A DNA stretch of 54,833 bases from Ilumatobacteraceae bacterium (GTDB lineage Bacteria > Actinomycetota > Acidimicrobiia > Acidimicrobiales > Ilumatobacteraceae). Each line of letters begins with the position of its first letter. Within the stretch, counting starts at the first letter, position 1. Under the pieces are notes generated by a model, which worked only from the letters and a program-made list of their open reading frames with translations, had not been told where the DNA came from and searched no databases. A program made the position numbers and the translations under genes. Positions 19,839 to 29,549 of the stretch are shown one piece after another. The DNA lies in contig JANRCO010000100.1 in assembly GCA_030726975.1 (NCBI GenBank), positions 1 to 54,833 on the forward strand. The letters are read 5' to 3'.

Positions 19839-20738
19839 TTACTTTAAGCCCTTGACAATTTCTGCCATGAGCGAGCCGGCTTCGGTTGGGTTCAAACCAA
19901 TTTGTACGCCTGCTTCGCGCAATGCGTCCATCTTGCCTTGTGCCGTTCCTTTGCCGCCAGAAACAATTGCTCCGGCGTGGCCCATTTTCTTGCCTGCTGG
20001 TGCAGTAACACCTGCGATGTATGCGCTCATTGGCTTTGTGACATTGGCTTTAATGAACTCTGCAGCTTCTTCCTCTGCAGAACCACCAATTTCACCGATC
20101 ATGATAATTGCGTGTGTCTCTGGGTCGTTTTGGAACTCAGCAAGACAATCGACAAATGAAGTTCCAGGTACTGGGTCGCCACCAATTCCTACACAGGTGC
20201 TGACGCCAATTCCTTGCTGCTTCAATTCATAGAGTGCCTGATACGTGAGGGTTCCTGAACGCGAAACGATGCCGACGTTTGGACCTTTTGCTGAAGGCAA
20301 CTCTGCAATTTCACCGGCAGTAATACCGATGTTGCATTTCCCTGGGCTAATGATTCCTGGACAGTTCGGGCCAAGCAGTCGTACTTTTGGATAATCGCGA
20401 ACAAGTGTGTTGAACACCTTTGCTTCGTCTTGAGCTGGAATCCCTTCGGTAATGCACACGATGAAAGTGATTCCGGCTTTTGCTGCTTCCAAAATGGCGG
20501 CAGCTGCAGCCTTTGGTGGAACTGCGATAAATGAAGCGTCTGCACCTGTTGCTTTTACTGCGTCGGCAACTGAATCGAAAACAGGAATGCCTTCAACGTC
20601 TTGCCCACCCTTACCTGGCGTGACACCACCAACAACATTTGTTCCGTAGGCACGGTTACGCAGACCGTGAAACTTGCCTTGACCTCCGGTGAGTCCTTGG
20701 ACAATCACCTTGGTGTTCTCGTTTACAAAAATGGCCAT
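19839..20738 (-). CDS. sucD: Succinyl-CoA synthetase alpha subunit
   Basis: VIVQGLTGGQGKFHG, GPNCPGIISPGKCNIGI, VSRSGTLTYQ, GHAGAIVSGGKGTAQ. Confidence 0.95.
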   Translation of the reverse strand: MAIFVNENTKVIVQGLTGGQGKFHGLRNRAYGTNVVGGVTPGKGGQDVEGIPVFDSVADAVKATGADASFIAVPPKAAAAAILEAAKAGITFIVCITEGIPAQDEAKVFNTLVRDYPKVRLLGPNCPGIISPGKCNIGITAGEIAELPSAKGPNVGIVSRSGTLTYQALYELKQQGIGVSTCVGIGGDPVPGTSFVDCLAEFQNDPETHAIIMIGEIGGSAEEEAAEFIKANVTKPMSAYIAGVTAPAGKKMGHAGAIVSGGKGTAQGKMDALREAGVQIGLNPTEAGSLMAEIVKGLK

Positions 20739-20746
20739 GGTGTTTT

Positions 20747-21898
20747 CTACTTTCCGTTCGCAAGTGCTACTGCAGCACGGGCCGCTTCAAGCATTGTTGG
20801 CTTACTCAATAATTTGGATTCGGGAATTCCAGCTGATGCCAGAATCTCTCGTCCTTCTTCGGCGTTGGTTCCATCGAGTCGAATAACGATGGGCGCGCGC
20901 AAGTCGACACGCTTCATTGCTTCAACAATTCCCTTGGCAACTTCTTCGCCTCGTGTAATTCCACCAAAGATGTTGATGAAAATGCTCTTCACTTCTTTGT
21001 CGAAGTTGATTACTTCAAGTGCTGCTGCCATTTGGTCGGCATTTGCACCGCCACCAATGTCGAGGAAGTTTGCTGCAGTGCCGCCTACTTGGTTCACCAC
21101 ATCGAGCGTGCTCATTGCCAAACCAGCACCGTTGGCAATGATGCCAACAGTTCCCGAGAGGCCAATGTATTGCAAACCCTTTTCGCGAGCGAGTTGCTCA
21201 CGGTCGTCGAGTTCTTCAGTTGCGCTGTATTCGGCCCATTCTGGGTGACGATATTCAGCGTTTCCGTCAAGGCTTACTTTTGCGTCGAGCGCATGTACTT
21301 CGCCGGTTGGCTTCAAAATGAGTGGGTTGATTTCGGCGAGGTCACAGTCGCCTGCGGTGAAGCAGTCGTACAACTGAACCAAAATCTTTGCCACACCATC
21401 GAGTGCCTTGGCGGGGATCTTCGCATCGACTGCTGCTTGGCGAGCAACTTTTTCGCTGAGTCCATCAACAGGGTTGATATGCAACTTCACAATTGCATCG
21501 GGGTCTTTTTCAGCTACTTCTTCAATTTCTACGCCGCCTTGAGCAGACAACATCAAGAGATGCTTCTTCGCTGCACGATCGAGTGTGAATGATGCGTAAT
21601 ACTCTTCGTCAATATCGGACGCATGCTCTACCCAAATGCGCTTGACCACGTGACCTTTAATATCCATTCCCAGAATATTTCCAGCATGCAAACGCACTTC
21701 GTCGGCGTTGTTGGCCAACTTAATTCCACCAGCTTTTCCACGACCGCCTACCTGCACTTGAGCTTTCACAACAACGGGGTACTGCGATGCGTCGGCAACT
21801 TTCACTGCTTCATCAACAGTGACTGCTACGCCACCCGCTGATACAGGAATACCGAACTTGGCAAAATACTGTTTGCCTTGATATTCAAAGAGGTCCAC
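20747..21898 (-). CDS. sucC: Succinyl-CoA synthetase beta subunit
   Basis: MDLFEYQGKQYFAKFGIPVSAGG, KAQVQVGGRGKAGGIK, LAEINPLILKPTGEV, ANFLDIGGGA, INIFGGITR. Confidence 0.95.
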   Translation of the reverse strand: MDLFEYQGKQYFAKFGIPVSAGGVAVTVDEAVKVADASQYPVVVKAQVQVGGRGKAGGIKLANNADEVRLHAGNILGMDIKGHVVKRIWVEHASDIDEEYYASFTLDRAAKKHLLMLSAQGGVEIEEVAEKDPDAIVKLHINPVDGLSEKVARQAAVDAKIPAKALDGVAKILVQLYDCFTAGDCDLAEINPLILKPTGEVHALDAKVSLDGNAEYRHPEWAEYSATEELDDREQLAREKGLQYIGLSGTVGIIANGAGLAMSTLDVVNQVGGTAANFLDIGGGANADQMAAALEVINFDKEVKSIFINIFGGITRGEEVAKGIVEAMKRVDLRAPIVIRLDGTNAEEGREILASAGIPESKLLSKPTMLEAARAAVALANGK

Positions 21899-21961
21899 TC
21901 TTACTCCTTATTAATAATTGAGATCTTGATTGTAAAAATATTGTGTAACTACTTCAGAAAA

Positions 21962-22363
21962 TTACTGAGCTGCGTCGAGCGTTTCTTCAAGCCAAGCACA
22001 AATAGCTTTTAACGACGAGCCTGGTCCGAACACTTGTCCAACACCTTGCTCTTTCAACGTTCTTGCATCGGCATCGGGAATGACTCCACCACCAAAGATG
22101 AGAATGTCTCCCAGGTCACGAGCACGGAGTTCTTCCATGACGCGAGGGAACAGCGTGAGATGAGCACCCGACAACAGCGAGAGTCCGACTGCATCGACAT
22201 CTTCTTGCAGTGCAGTCTCTGCAATTTGCTCGGGGGTTTGGTGTAAACCCGTATAAATGACTTCGAATCCATGATCTCGAAGGGCACGCGTAATGGTTTT
22301 TGCACCACGGTCGTGACCGTCAAGCCCTGGTTTAGCTACGACAACTCGGTAAGGCCTCTTCAC
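21962..22363 (-). CDS. Standalone B12-binding subunit of methylmalonyl-CoA mutase type
   Basis: VVVAKPGLDGHDRGAKTITRALRDHGFEVIYTGLHQTPEQI (DxHxxG), FGGGVIPDAD. Confidence 0.88.
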   Translation of the reverse strand: MKRPYRVVVAKPGLDGHDRGAKTITRALRDHGFEVIYTGLHQTPEQIAETALQEDVDAVGLSLLSGAHLTLFPRVMEELRARDLGDILIFGGGVIPDADARTLKEQGVGQVFGPGSSLKAICAWLEETLDAAQ

Positions 22364-22414
22364 AAGAAAGAAACCCTACGCCGTTGTGGCATCTTCCTTC
22401 TAACCCGCCACACT

Positions 22415-22903
22415 ATGGGGGTGGCATCTTCTCGACTCAAGTCCCCGCTCGCCAGAGCTTTCGCCCCTGTTGGGGCAGGAATTGTCTTCTTTGCACTGCT
22501 GTTTTTGGCCTTATGGGGCGCAGCGTCCCTCATTTCGCGAAATCCAGAGAGCATCACCAACTTGGGCGCCCAAACCTTTCGCGTGGGCTCCGTGAGCCAA
22601 ATTGCGAAAACTGTCACAGAGTCTGGCCCCGTTCTCTACCCCGACCTGCGTGACCCCGATGGCAAGCGCAGCATTGTTCTCGACCACCAAGGCTCTGACC
22701 CTGCGAAAGGCTGGCGGGTGTTCTACGCCTACCCAGCAGACCGCGACGAAACATGTCTTGCCAAGCAAGTCAAAGAGACACGCACCTTCACCGATTGTTC
22801 AGGTCGCAATATACCGATGGAAGATTTGGCAAAGCCAACCGATGTTCGGCCTCTTGTAGAGAACCGCACCACTTTGTATATCGACTTACGCGTTACGAAG
22901 TAG
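22415..22903 (+). CDS. Membrane-anchored protein of unknown function (single N-terminal TM segment; possible DUF4245-like)
   Basis: N-terminal hydrophobic VGAGIVFFALLFLALWGAASLI; likely start at 22415; no catalytic motif recognised. Confidence 0.5.
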   Translation: MGVASSRLKSPLARAFAPVGAGIVFFALLFLALWGAASLISRNPESITNLGAQTFRVGSVSQIAKTVTESGPVLYPDLRDPDGKRSIVLDHQGSDPAKGWRVFYAYPADRDETCLAKQVKETRTFTDCSGRNIPMEDLAKPTDVRPLVENRTTLYIDLRVTK

Positions 22904-23321
22904 CAAGCGCCGACACTAAACGGTCGGCAAAAATTTCTGTGTGCTCGCCCAATTTGCCACGGTGAAGCGCAAGGCCACCCACTACCTCTGCGCCACGTGA
23001 TTCCAAAATGCGTGTCATGGTGTCGAGAGTTTTTGCAGGGTTCAATGCAAAGGTGCAAAACGCAGCGACTTTTTTGTCGCGCATTGCAGGGAGTTTTGCT
23101 AGTGCACCTGCACCCCATGGTGCTTGCCCGACAACAAAAAGTCCGTGAACCCAAGTGCCCACCAACACGATGTCGGCATTTTGGATTGAAGCATGATCTG
23201 GTTTACGCACTGGCGATAAACCCGTGATGCTCCAGCCCGCCTGTTGCAAATTGGTGCCAATCATTTCAGCGGCCTTCCAGGTGTTTCCCGTCAAACTCTC
23301 TACAAGTAGTGCTGCCTTCAT
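22893..23321 (-). CDS. Flavodoxin-like protein
   Basis: MKAALLVESLTGNTWKAAEMI phosphate-loop-like start; VLVGTWVHGLFVVGQAPWG; 142 aa. Confidence 0.6.
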   Translation of the reverse strand: MKAALLVESLTGNTWKAAEMIGTNLQQAGWSITGLSPVRKPDHASIQNADIVLVGTWVHGLFVVGQAPWGAGALAKLPAMRDKKVAAFCTFALNPAKTLDTMTRILESRGAEVVGGLALHRGKLGEHTEIFADRLVSALATS

Positions 23322-23376
23322 GCCTTCACTCTACTTCTGAAGTACCACCAGGGAAGACACCACTAGGCCATAAAAC

Positions 23377-25605
23377 CTAGAGCCTTTTCAATGGCGCCCA
23401 GGCAAGCGACAGTATTTTTGTGCCCTTGTCGCGGAAGCGAATCGTCACTTCTGCTTTTTCACCAGCGCCTTTAATATCGATCACCACACCTTCGCCAAAG
23501 GTGGGGTGCACGATGTCTTCACCCACCTTGATATCGGACAAAACATTGGCATTTACTACTGGTGCTACGGTACGACCAGCAGCAATGGCCGCATCTACAA
23601 CGCGGTTCGTGTGTTCCTCTGAGAATGAATTGCCATACGTGCGCTCGCGGCGGCTTGAACCTCCGGACCCAAATGAAGATGCGCCACCAGAAAAACTCTG
23701 AGCATTCGCATTGCCTTCAATGCGGAAAAGTTCATGTGGAATTTCTTCCAAGAAGCGTGATGGCGGGTTGTACTGGGTATTTCCATACAAGCTTCTGCTC
23801 CATGCATGTGAAACATTGAGCAGTTCACGCGCACGCGTAATACCTACGTATGCAAGGCGACGCTCTTCTTCCATTTCTTCGGGCTCTGCGAGGCTTCGGC
23901 TATGCGGGAATACACCTTCTTCAAAGCCTGCAAGAAACACCACAGGGAATTCCAAGCCTTTTGCAGCATGCAGGGTCATGAGCATGACGCGATTTTCACC
24001 ATCTATTTGGTCGGTATCGGCAACAAGCGCAACTTGTTCAAGGAAGTCATCGACGGAATCGAACTCTTCTGCAAATCCAATAAGTTCTGCAAGGTTCTCT
24101 AGGCGACCTGCCGACTCGACTGTGTCTTCGTTTTCCAATTCAGTCATATAGCCCGAGCTCTTCAGCACTAAGCGCAGTACTTCTGCCGGGCCTTCACTTT
24201 GATGGTTCCCTGCTTCATCGAGTGATGCAAGAAATGCGGTAATACCTTTTAATGCTGCTCCGCCCACCGAAGCCGCAGCCGCGTTGTGGAGCGCAAATGA
24301 AAAACCCTGGCCGTGATTGCGCGCATACGTATCGAGTTTGTCGACGCTGGTGTCGCCAATGCCACGCTTGGGAACATTGAGCACACGCTTTACATTGACT
24401 TCATCGGCTTCGTTAATGGCAGCCCGCAAATACGCAAGCGCATCTTTTACTTCACGGCGCTCATAGAAACGAGTGCCTCCAATAATTTTGTAGGGAACTC
24501 CAAAGCGCATCAGCGACTCTTCAAGAATACGGCTCTGCGCATTCGCGCGATAAAACACGGCCATTTCGCCCCATTGGCGGGCATCGGTTTCATGTGCGTC
24601 ACGAATTTGTTGTGCAATCCAGCGAGCTTCATCGTGCTCATCATCGGCGTAATAACGCACGATGGGGTCACCAGTTCCTGAGTCACTCCACAGGTTCTTC
24701 GGCTTGCGCTCAATGTTGTTAGAAATAACAGCATTGGCGGCATTCAAAATGTTTTGTGTGCTGCGATAGTTCTGCGCCAACACCACGGTGGTGACATCGG
24801 GGAAAGCTTCTTCGAACTGCATGATGTTACGAAAATCTGCCCCGCGAAAGCGATAAACCGATTGGTCGGTATCGCCTACAACGCAAACGTTGTGATGCTT
24901 TGCCCCCAGCATGAGAACAATTTCGTTTTGCGACACGTTGGTGTCTTGATATTCATCAATCAAAATGTGTTCAAAACGCTCTTGGTACATTGCAAGGACA
25001 TCGGGGTGTTGCTTAAACAACTGCACCGTGTGCATGAGTAAGTCGTCGAAGTCCATTGCGCCTGCGCGCTCTAGACGCAACTGATACTCAATGTAAACAT
25101 CAGCATGCTTCGATTCGAGCATTCCTGTTGCGCGGTCTTTTGCCTTGCCAGGCGTGAGTAATTCGTTCTTCCACAAACTGATGCGTGCCTGAACACCGCG
25201 CGCTGGGAAACGCTTTACATCGAGGCCAAGATCACGAATGACATAGCTCACCAAACGCTGTGCGTCGGACTGATCGTAAATAGAAAATGTCTTAGGGAAA
25301 CCTAAAAGATCGGCATGGGCACGCAATATGCGAACACACGCTGCGTGAAACGTGCTCACCCACATTTGACGCGCAACAGGGCCAACCAAGGCTTCCACGC
25401 GGTCGCGCATCTCGCCAGCAGCTTTGTTGGTGAAGGTAATAGCGAGAACGCGCATAGGGTGCACACCGCCCTCAATGAGCCATGCAATGCGCTGAGTTAA
25501 AACTCGCGTTTTACCTGAACCTGCACCCGCAACCACCAACAGCGGCCCACCTTGGTGCACCACCGCATCGTATTGATCGGGGTTGAGAGTATCGAGGTCG
25601 AGCAC
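23377..25605 (-). CDS. pcrA: UvrD/PcrA-family ATP-dependent DNA helicase
   Basis: LNPDQYDAVVHQGGPLLVVAGAGSGKTRVL, DEYQDTN, GDTDQSVYRFRGAD, TLHAAKGLEFPVVFLAGFEEG. Confidence 0.94.
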   Translation of the reverse strand: MLDLDTLNPDQYDAVVHQGGPLLVVAGAGSGKTRVLTQRIAWLIEGGVHPMRVLAITFTNKAAGEMRDRVEALVGPVARQMWVSTFHAACVRILRAHADLLGFPKTFSIYDQSDAQRLVSYVIRDLGLDVKRFPARGVQARISLWKNELLTPGKAKDRATGMLESKHADVYIEYQLRLERAGAMDFDDLLMHTVQLFKQHPDVLAMYQERFEHILIDEYQDTNVSQNEIVLMLGAKHHNVCVVGDTDQSVYRFRGADFRNIMQFEEAFPDVTTVVLAQNYRSTQNILNAANAVISNNIERKPKNLWSDSGTGDPIVRYYADDEHDEARWIAQQIRDAHETDARQWGEMAVFYRANAQSRILEESLMRFGVPYKIIGGTRFYERREVKDALAYLRAAINEADEVNVKRVLNVPKRGIGDTSVDKLDTYARNHGQGFSFALHNAAAASVGGAALKGITAFLASLDEAGNHQSEGPAEVLRLVLKSSGYMTELENEDTVESAGRLENLAELIGFAEEFDSVDDFLEQVALVADTDQIDGENRVMLMTLHAAKGLEFPVVFLAGFEEGVFPHSRSLAEPEEMEEERRLAYVGITRARELLNVSHAWSRSLYGNTQYNPPSRFLEEIPHELFRIEGNANAQSFSGGASSFGSGGSSRRERTYGNSFSEEHTNRVVDAAIAAGRTVAPVVNANVLSDIKVGEDIVHPTFGEGVVIDIKGAGEKAEVTIRFRDKGTKILSLAWAPLKRL

Positions 25606-25607
25606 TC

Positions 25608-26849
25608 CTAGAGGGTACGGGCGTTAATGCGAACTGGCAATTCACGTGGACCGCGAATTTGACCAACGCTCCATTTCACTACTTCATCGGGTGCAAGTTC
25701 GAAATCGGGAAAAGCCGCAAGGAACTCTTCAACTGCAACACGCAGCTCAAGTCGTGCCAAGTTTGAACCCAAGCAACGATGAATACCAAGCCCAAATGCA
25801 GCGTGACGATTCACTTCGCGGTCGATGAGTACCTGGTCGGCATTCTCGAATTCTTTTGGATCACGATTCGCAGCAGGGAATGGCAAAAGCACCCAGTCGT
25901 TCTGCTTCATTTCATTTCCATGGAAGTTGTAGTCGTCTTTCACAACACGTGCCATGGTGACCGGGGCATATGCGCGAAGAAACTCTTCAATGGCTGTTGG
26001 CATGAGTGCAGGGTTGTCGACCAAACGACGACGATCGACAGGGTTTGTTGCTAAGTGCCACAAGCTTGAGCCAATTGCACTCCAGGTGGTGTCGATACCA
26101 GCAATGAGCAGCAAGATGATGCTGCCGCCAACATGTTGAAGGCTGAGTGGCTGATCATAAATTTTTGCATTCAGCAAAAAATTCGTCAGGTCGTCACGAG
26201 GGTTGTCGATGTGGTCTTGCACTTGCTTTGCAATATAAGCATCGAGCGCCATGAAAGCTTCTGCACGTTTCCCAGGCTCCAAGTTGATGGCCTCTAAAAC
26301 ATCGTGCACGAAACCACGGAATTTCTCACCGTCTTCTGGTGGGAAACCCAACATACGAGCAATGACGTTGACTGGAATGTGCTGTGCAAATTGCGTTGCA
26401 GCATCGACCACATCGGCTGCTTTCATGTCGGCAATGAGTTCGCGACACAACAGACGAATTTCTGGTTCCCATAGATCGATTGTTTTTGGAGAAAATGCCG
26501 GCAACAAAATGCGGCGCGCATCTTGATGGAATGGGGGGTCTGACGTAATTGGGGGTGCGCCGCCAATAGGAGCGGGAATGGCATCGGGGAGGTCGCTTGG
26601 CTTGACGGTGGCGACTACTACACCCCGACTAGAAAAGTGCTCCGTGTCGTAGGCAATTTCATGCACAAGGTCGTGTGTCACCGGCAGCCATGTGCCCCCA
26701 TAGCGCTCGGTGTGAGCGACTGGGCAAGCACCGCGCAATTCGCTCCAAATAGCATGAGCGTTTTCGTTGTACGACGGGTCGGCATGATCGAAGTCGGTTT
26801 GCCAGCTAGTGACAGGACCATAAATAGATTTTTCATCAAGTGTTGTCAT
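25608..26849 (-). CDS. Cytochrome P450
   Basis: I-helix LLLIAGIDTTWSA, FLRAYAPVTMARVV, heme loop FGLGIHRCLGSNLARLEL. Confidence 0.92.
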   Translation of the reverse strand: MTTLDEKSIYGPVTSWQTDFDHADPSYNENAHAIWSELRGACPVAHTERYGGTWLPVTHDLVHEIAYDTEHFSSRGVVVATVKPSDLPDAIPAPIGGAPPITSDPPFHQDARRILLPAFSPKTIDLWEPEIRLLCRELIADMKAADVVDAATQFAQHIPVNVIARMLGFPPEDGEKFRGFVHDVLEAINLEPGKRAEAFMALDAYIAKQVQDHIDNPRDDLTNFLLNAKIYDQPLSLQHVGGSIILLLIAGIDTTWSAIGSSLWHLATNPVDRRRLVDNPALMPTAIEEFLRAYAPVTMARVVKDDYNFHGNEMKQNDWVLLPFPAANRDPKEFENADQVLIDREVNRHAAFGLGIHRCLGSNLARLELRVAVEEFLAAFPDFELAPDEVVKWSVGQIRGPRELPVRINARTL

Positions 26850-26857
26850 AAATCTCT

Positions 26858-27055
26858 CTACTCCTCAACGATGCTGATGGCGTACTCGGGACAGTTTGCA
26901 ACGGCGAGTCGCGCTTTTTCTGCAAGGTGTGGCCCAACAACCCCATCGCCAATTGCAAAAGCATTGCCCAAGTCGTCAACATCAAAAAGCTCGGGGGCGA
27001 TGGCATAGCATCGGTTGTGCCCTTGGCACTTCGATTGATCTACCTGAACTTTCAC
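26858..27055 (-). CDS. P450-associated single-cluster ferredoxin
   Basis: VDQSKCQGHNRCYAIAPELFDVDDLG...NCPEYAI (CxxHxxC...CP), 65 aa, directly upstream of the P450. Confidence 0.87.
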   Translation of the reverse strand: MKVQVDQSKCQGHNRCYAIAPELFDVDDLGNAFAIGDGVVGPHLAEKARLAVANCPEYAISIVEE

Positions 27056-27146
27056 AACATGTCTCCTACCGTTGAATCTATCTCCATCGTATTACCCCAC
27101 GGTAGGCAAGTCACATTCCTTGCCACAAACGAGAGCAAAACGTTAT

Positions 27147-27914
27147 ATGCCCACACAAATCAACATGTTTGTCCTCCTTCCCCCGTCAGAAGGCAAGGAA
27201 GATGGCGGCCAACCTCGAACCAAATGGTCGCCCACTCAGGGGGTGTTCGGCAAGGCACTTGGGGCACACCGCAAAACAATTGCAGCTGCTCTTCGCGATG
27301 CAGGCGGTGGCTCAGCGACACTTCTCGGAGTATCGGGCAAACACCTTGCACGCGCCCAGGCGGCGAACTCATCTCTTGTTGGCTCACCCACCCTTGTTGC
27401 CTGCGAGCGTTACTCCGGGGTGGTGTGGAGCCATCTCGACCTCCCCACGCTGACACCCGCGCAACACAGTTATGCTCGTGATCACATCGTGGTCGTGAGC
27501 GGTCTTCTCGGCGCCGTCCTTGGTAGCGACCCCACCCCCGACTACAAATTAAAAATGAGTGCGCGTTTTGGCATTGAAAATGCGCCCGTTCAGACCCTGT
27601 CCAAGCTGTGGCGAGAGCCCGTTTCAACGGCAATTAACAACTTCTGTGCCGGCCACATTGTTGTTGACGTGTTGCCACAAGACCATCGCGGCATATTTCT
27701 TCCCGACTCTTCACAGCTCAAGGGTTACGTTGCGGTCGATCTCGTTACAAAATTGAACGGGAAAGCAGGTGGGCACGATGCAAAAGCGGCCAAAGGACTC
27801 CTGGTGCGTCATTTGTTTTCTACAACAAAAGAACTCCGCACCATGGACCACATTCTTGAACGCATCAAGAGTTTTTCCCACCCGCAATTTAAGGTTGTGA
27901 CAAAAGTCAACTAG
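27147..27914 (+). CDS. YaaA/DUF328 family protein (peroxide-stress protein family)
   Basis: MFVLLPPSEGKE, YSGVVWSHLDLPTL, SARFGIENAP; start at 27147 or 27165 rather than 27072. Confidence 0.7.
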   Translation: MPTQINMFVLLPPSEGKEDGGQPRTKWSPTQGVFGKALGAHRKTIAAALRDAGGGSATLLGVSGKHLARAQAANSSLVGSPTLVACERYSGVVWSHLDLPTLTPAQHSYARDHIVVVSGLLGAVLGSDPTPDYKLKMSARFGIENAPVQTLSKLWREPVSTAINNFCAGHIVVDVLPQDHRGIFLPDSSQLKGYVAVDLVTKLNGKAGGHDAKAAKGLLVRHLFSTTKELRTMDHILERIKSFSHPQFKVVTKVN

Positions 27915-27923
27915 ATTCCTGTT

Positions 27924-29549
27924 ATGGAAAAACAGTTTGCAACCATCTGGGAATCTATTGCCGACTCCATTGGAGACTCGCCTGCCGTCACCCAAGGAAC
28001 AGTGACGCGCACCTGGACTGAATACGAACAACGCGCCTCACGACTCGCAAGCGCTCTCGTTGATGCTGGGCTCCAGCCACAGAGCAAAGTCGGTCTGTAC
28101 CTCTACAACTCGAACGAATACTTAGAGGCACAATTTGCCACATTTAAATTTCGGGGCGTGCCTGTCAATGTGAACTATCGCTACCTCGATGAAGAGTTGC
28201 TCTACCTCCTCGATAACAGCGACGCAGAAGCACTCTTTTTCCACTCTTCACTCGGAGATCGCGTAGCCCGCGTTGTTGATCGACTTCCCAAATTGAAATT
28301 ACTGGTAGAAGTAAGCGACGACGGCGAGCACCACGTTGTCACAGCAATTCCTTATACCACTCTTCTTGCCGATTACGACCCCATGCCACGGATTACACGT
28401 GATGAAGACGACATCTACATGCTCTACACAGGTGGAACCACCGGCATGCCCAAAGGCGTGATGTACCAAATGGGTTCTTTGGTTGACGGATTCGTGAATG
28501 GTGGTTTGGCGTTCATTGGCATGACCCCACCTGCAGAAATTTCTCAATTGGGTACAACTGTTCGCGATGCGCACGCAAGCGGCATTCGTCCCATCACTAT
28601 TCCGGGCTGCCCCATCATGCACGGCACGGGAATGTGGATTGGTGCGATGATGCCGCAATCCGGTGGAGCGCACGTTGTGACTCTGCAAAAGCGCAGCTTC
28701 GACGCACACGAACTGTTTCAGGTTGTGCAGGAGAAAAAAGCAACTCTTGCCGTAGTTGTTGGTGACTCATTTGTAAAACCGATGATTCGTGCACTCGATG
28801 AAGCAATTGCAAAAGGTACGCCTTACGACGCGAGCAGTTTGAAGATGATTGCCTCATCTGGCGTCATGTGGACTTCGGAAGTGAAAGAAGCTCTTCTTGA
28901 TCGCATTGAACACGTCGTGCTTCTCGATGCCATGGGTTCAAGTGAAGGTTCTATGGGAACTTCCATCAGCATGAAAGGTCTCCCACCGAAAACTGCAAAG
29001 TTTGCCGTTGCTCCCACTACAAAGGTGTTCACCGACGACGACCGCGAAGTGGTGCCAGGCTCTGGAGAGATCGGAAAAGTTGCAGCAGGTGGCGCAGTGC
29101 CTCTTGGCTATTACAAAGACCCAGAAAAATCAAGCAAGACATTTCGCACAATCAATGGTGTGCGCTATTCGTTTCCAGGCGACATGGCAACAGTTGAAGC
29201 CGACGGTTCTCTTACCCTTCTTGGCCGTGGAAGCCAGGTCATTAACTCTGGTGGCGAAAAGATCTTCCCAGAAGAGGTTGAAGAAGCCGTTAAGCGCGTT
29301 GAGGGAGTTCTCGACTGTCTCGTTGTAGGTATCGACGACGAAAAATTTGGTCAGGCTGTCACTGCCGTTGCTTCACTTTCACCTGGAGCCAAGGTCGAAG
29401 AAGCAGCCGTCATTGCCAATGTGAAAACTCAACTGGCAGGCTACAAGGCACCGAAGCGAGTGATATTTGTAACGCAGATCCCACGGGCACCAAATGGCAA
29501 GGCTGACTATAAAACTGCCCGCGACATGGCTATTGCTGGGCTTGCTTAA
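27924..29549 (+). CDS. Acyl-CoA synthetase (AMP-dependent ligase)
   Basis: YTGGTTGMPKGVMYQ, GYYKDPEKSSKTFRTINGVRYSFPGDMATVEADG, INSGGEKIFPEEVEEA, PNGKADYK. Confidence 0.93.
   Translation: MEKQFATIWESIADSIGDSPAVTQGTVTRTWTEYEQRASRLASALVDAGLQPQSKVGLYLYNSNEYLEAQFATFKFRGVPVNVNYRYLDEELLYLLDNSDAEALFFHSSLGDRVARVVDRLPKLKLLVEVSDDGEHHVVTAIPYTTLLADYDPMPRITRDEDDIYMLYTGGTTGMPKGVMYQMGSLVDGFVNGGLAFIGMTPPAEISQLGTTVRDAHASGIRPITIPGCPIMHGTGMWIGAMMPQSGGAHVVTLQKRSFDAHELFQVVQEKKATLAVVVGDSFVKPMIRALDEAIAKGTPYDASSLKMIASSGVMWTSEVKEALLDRIEHVVLLDAMGSSEGSMGTSISMKGLPPKTAKFAVAPTTKVFTDDDREVVPGSGEIGKVAAGGAVPLGYYKDPEKSSKTFRTINGVRYSFPGDMATVEADGSLTLLGRGSQVINSGGEKIFPEEVEEAVKRVEGVLDCLVVGIDDEKFGQAVTAVASLSPGAKVEEAAVIANVKTQLAGYKAPKRVIFVTQIPRAPNGKADYKTARDMAIAGLA

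Noticed and set aside
21032-21592. 186-aa plus-strand ORF antisense to sucC
   Set aside because: Complement of a conserved gene; Cys/His/Phe-rich composition typical of a shadow ORF.
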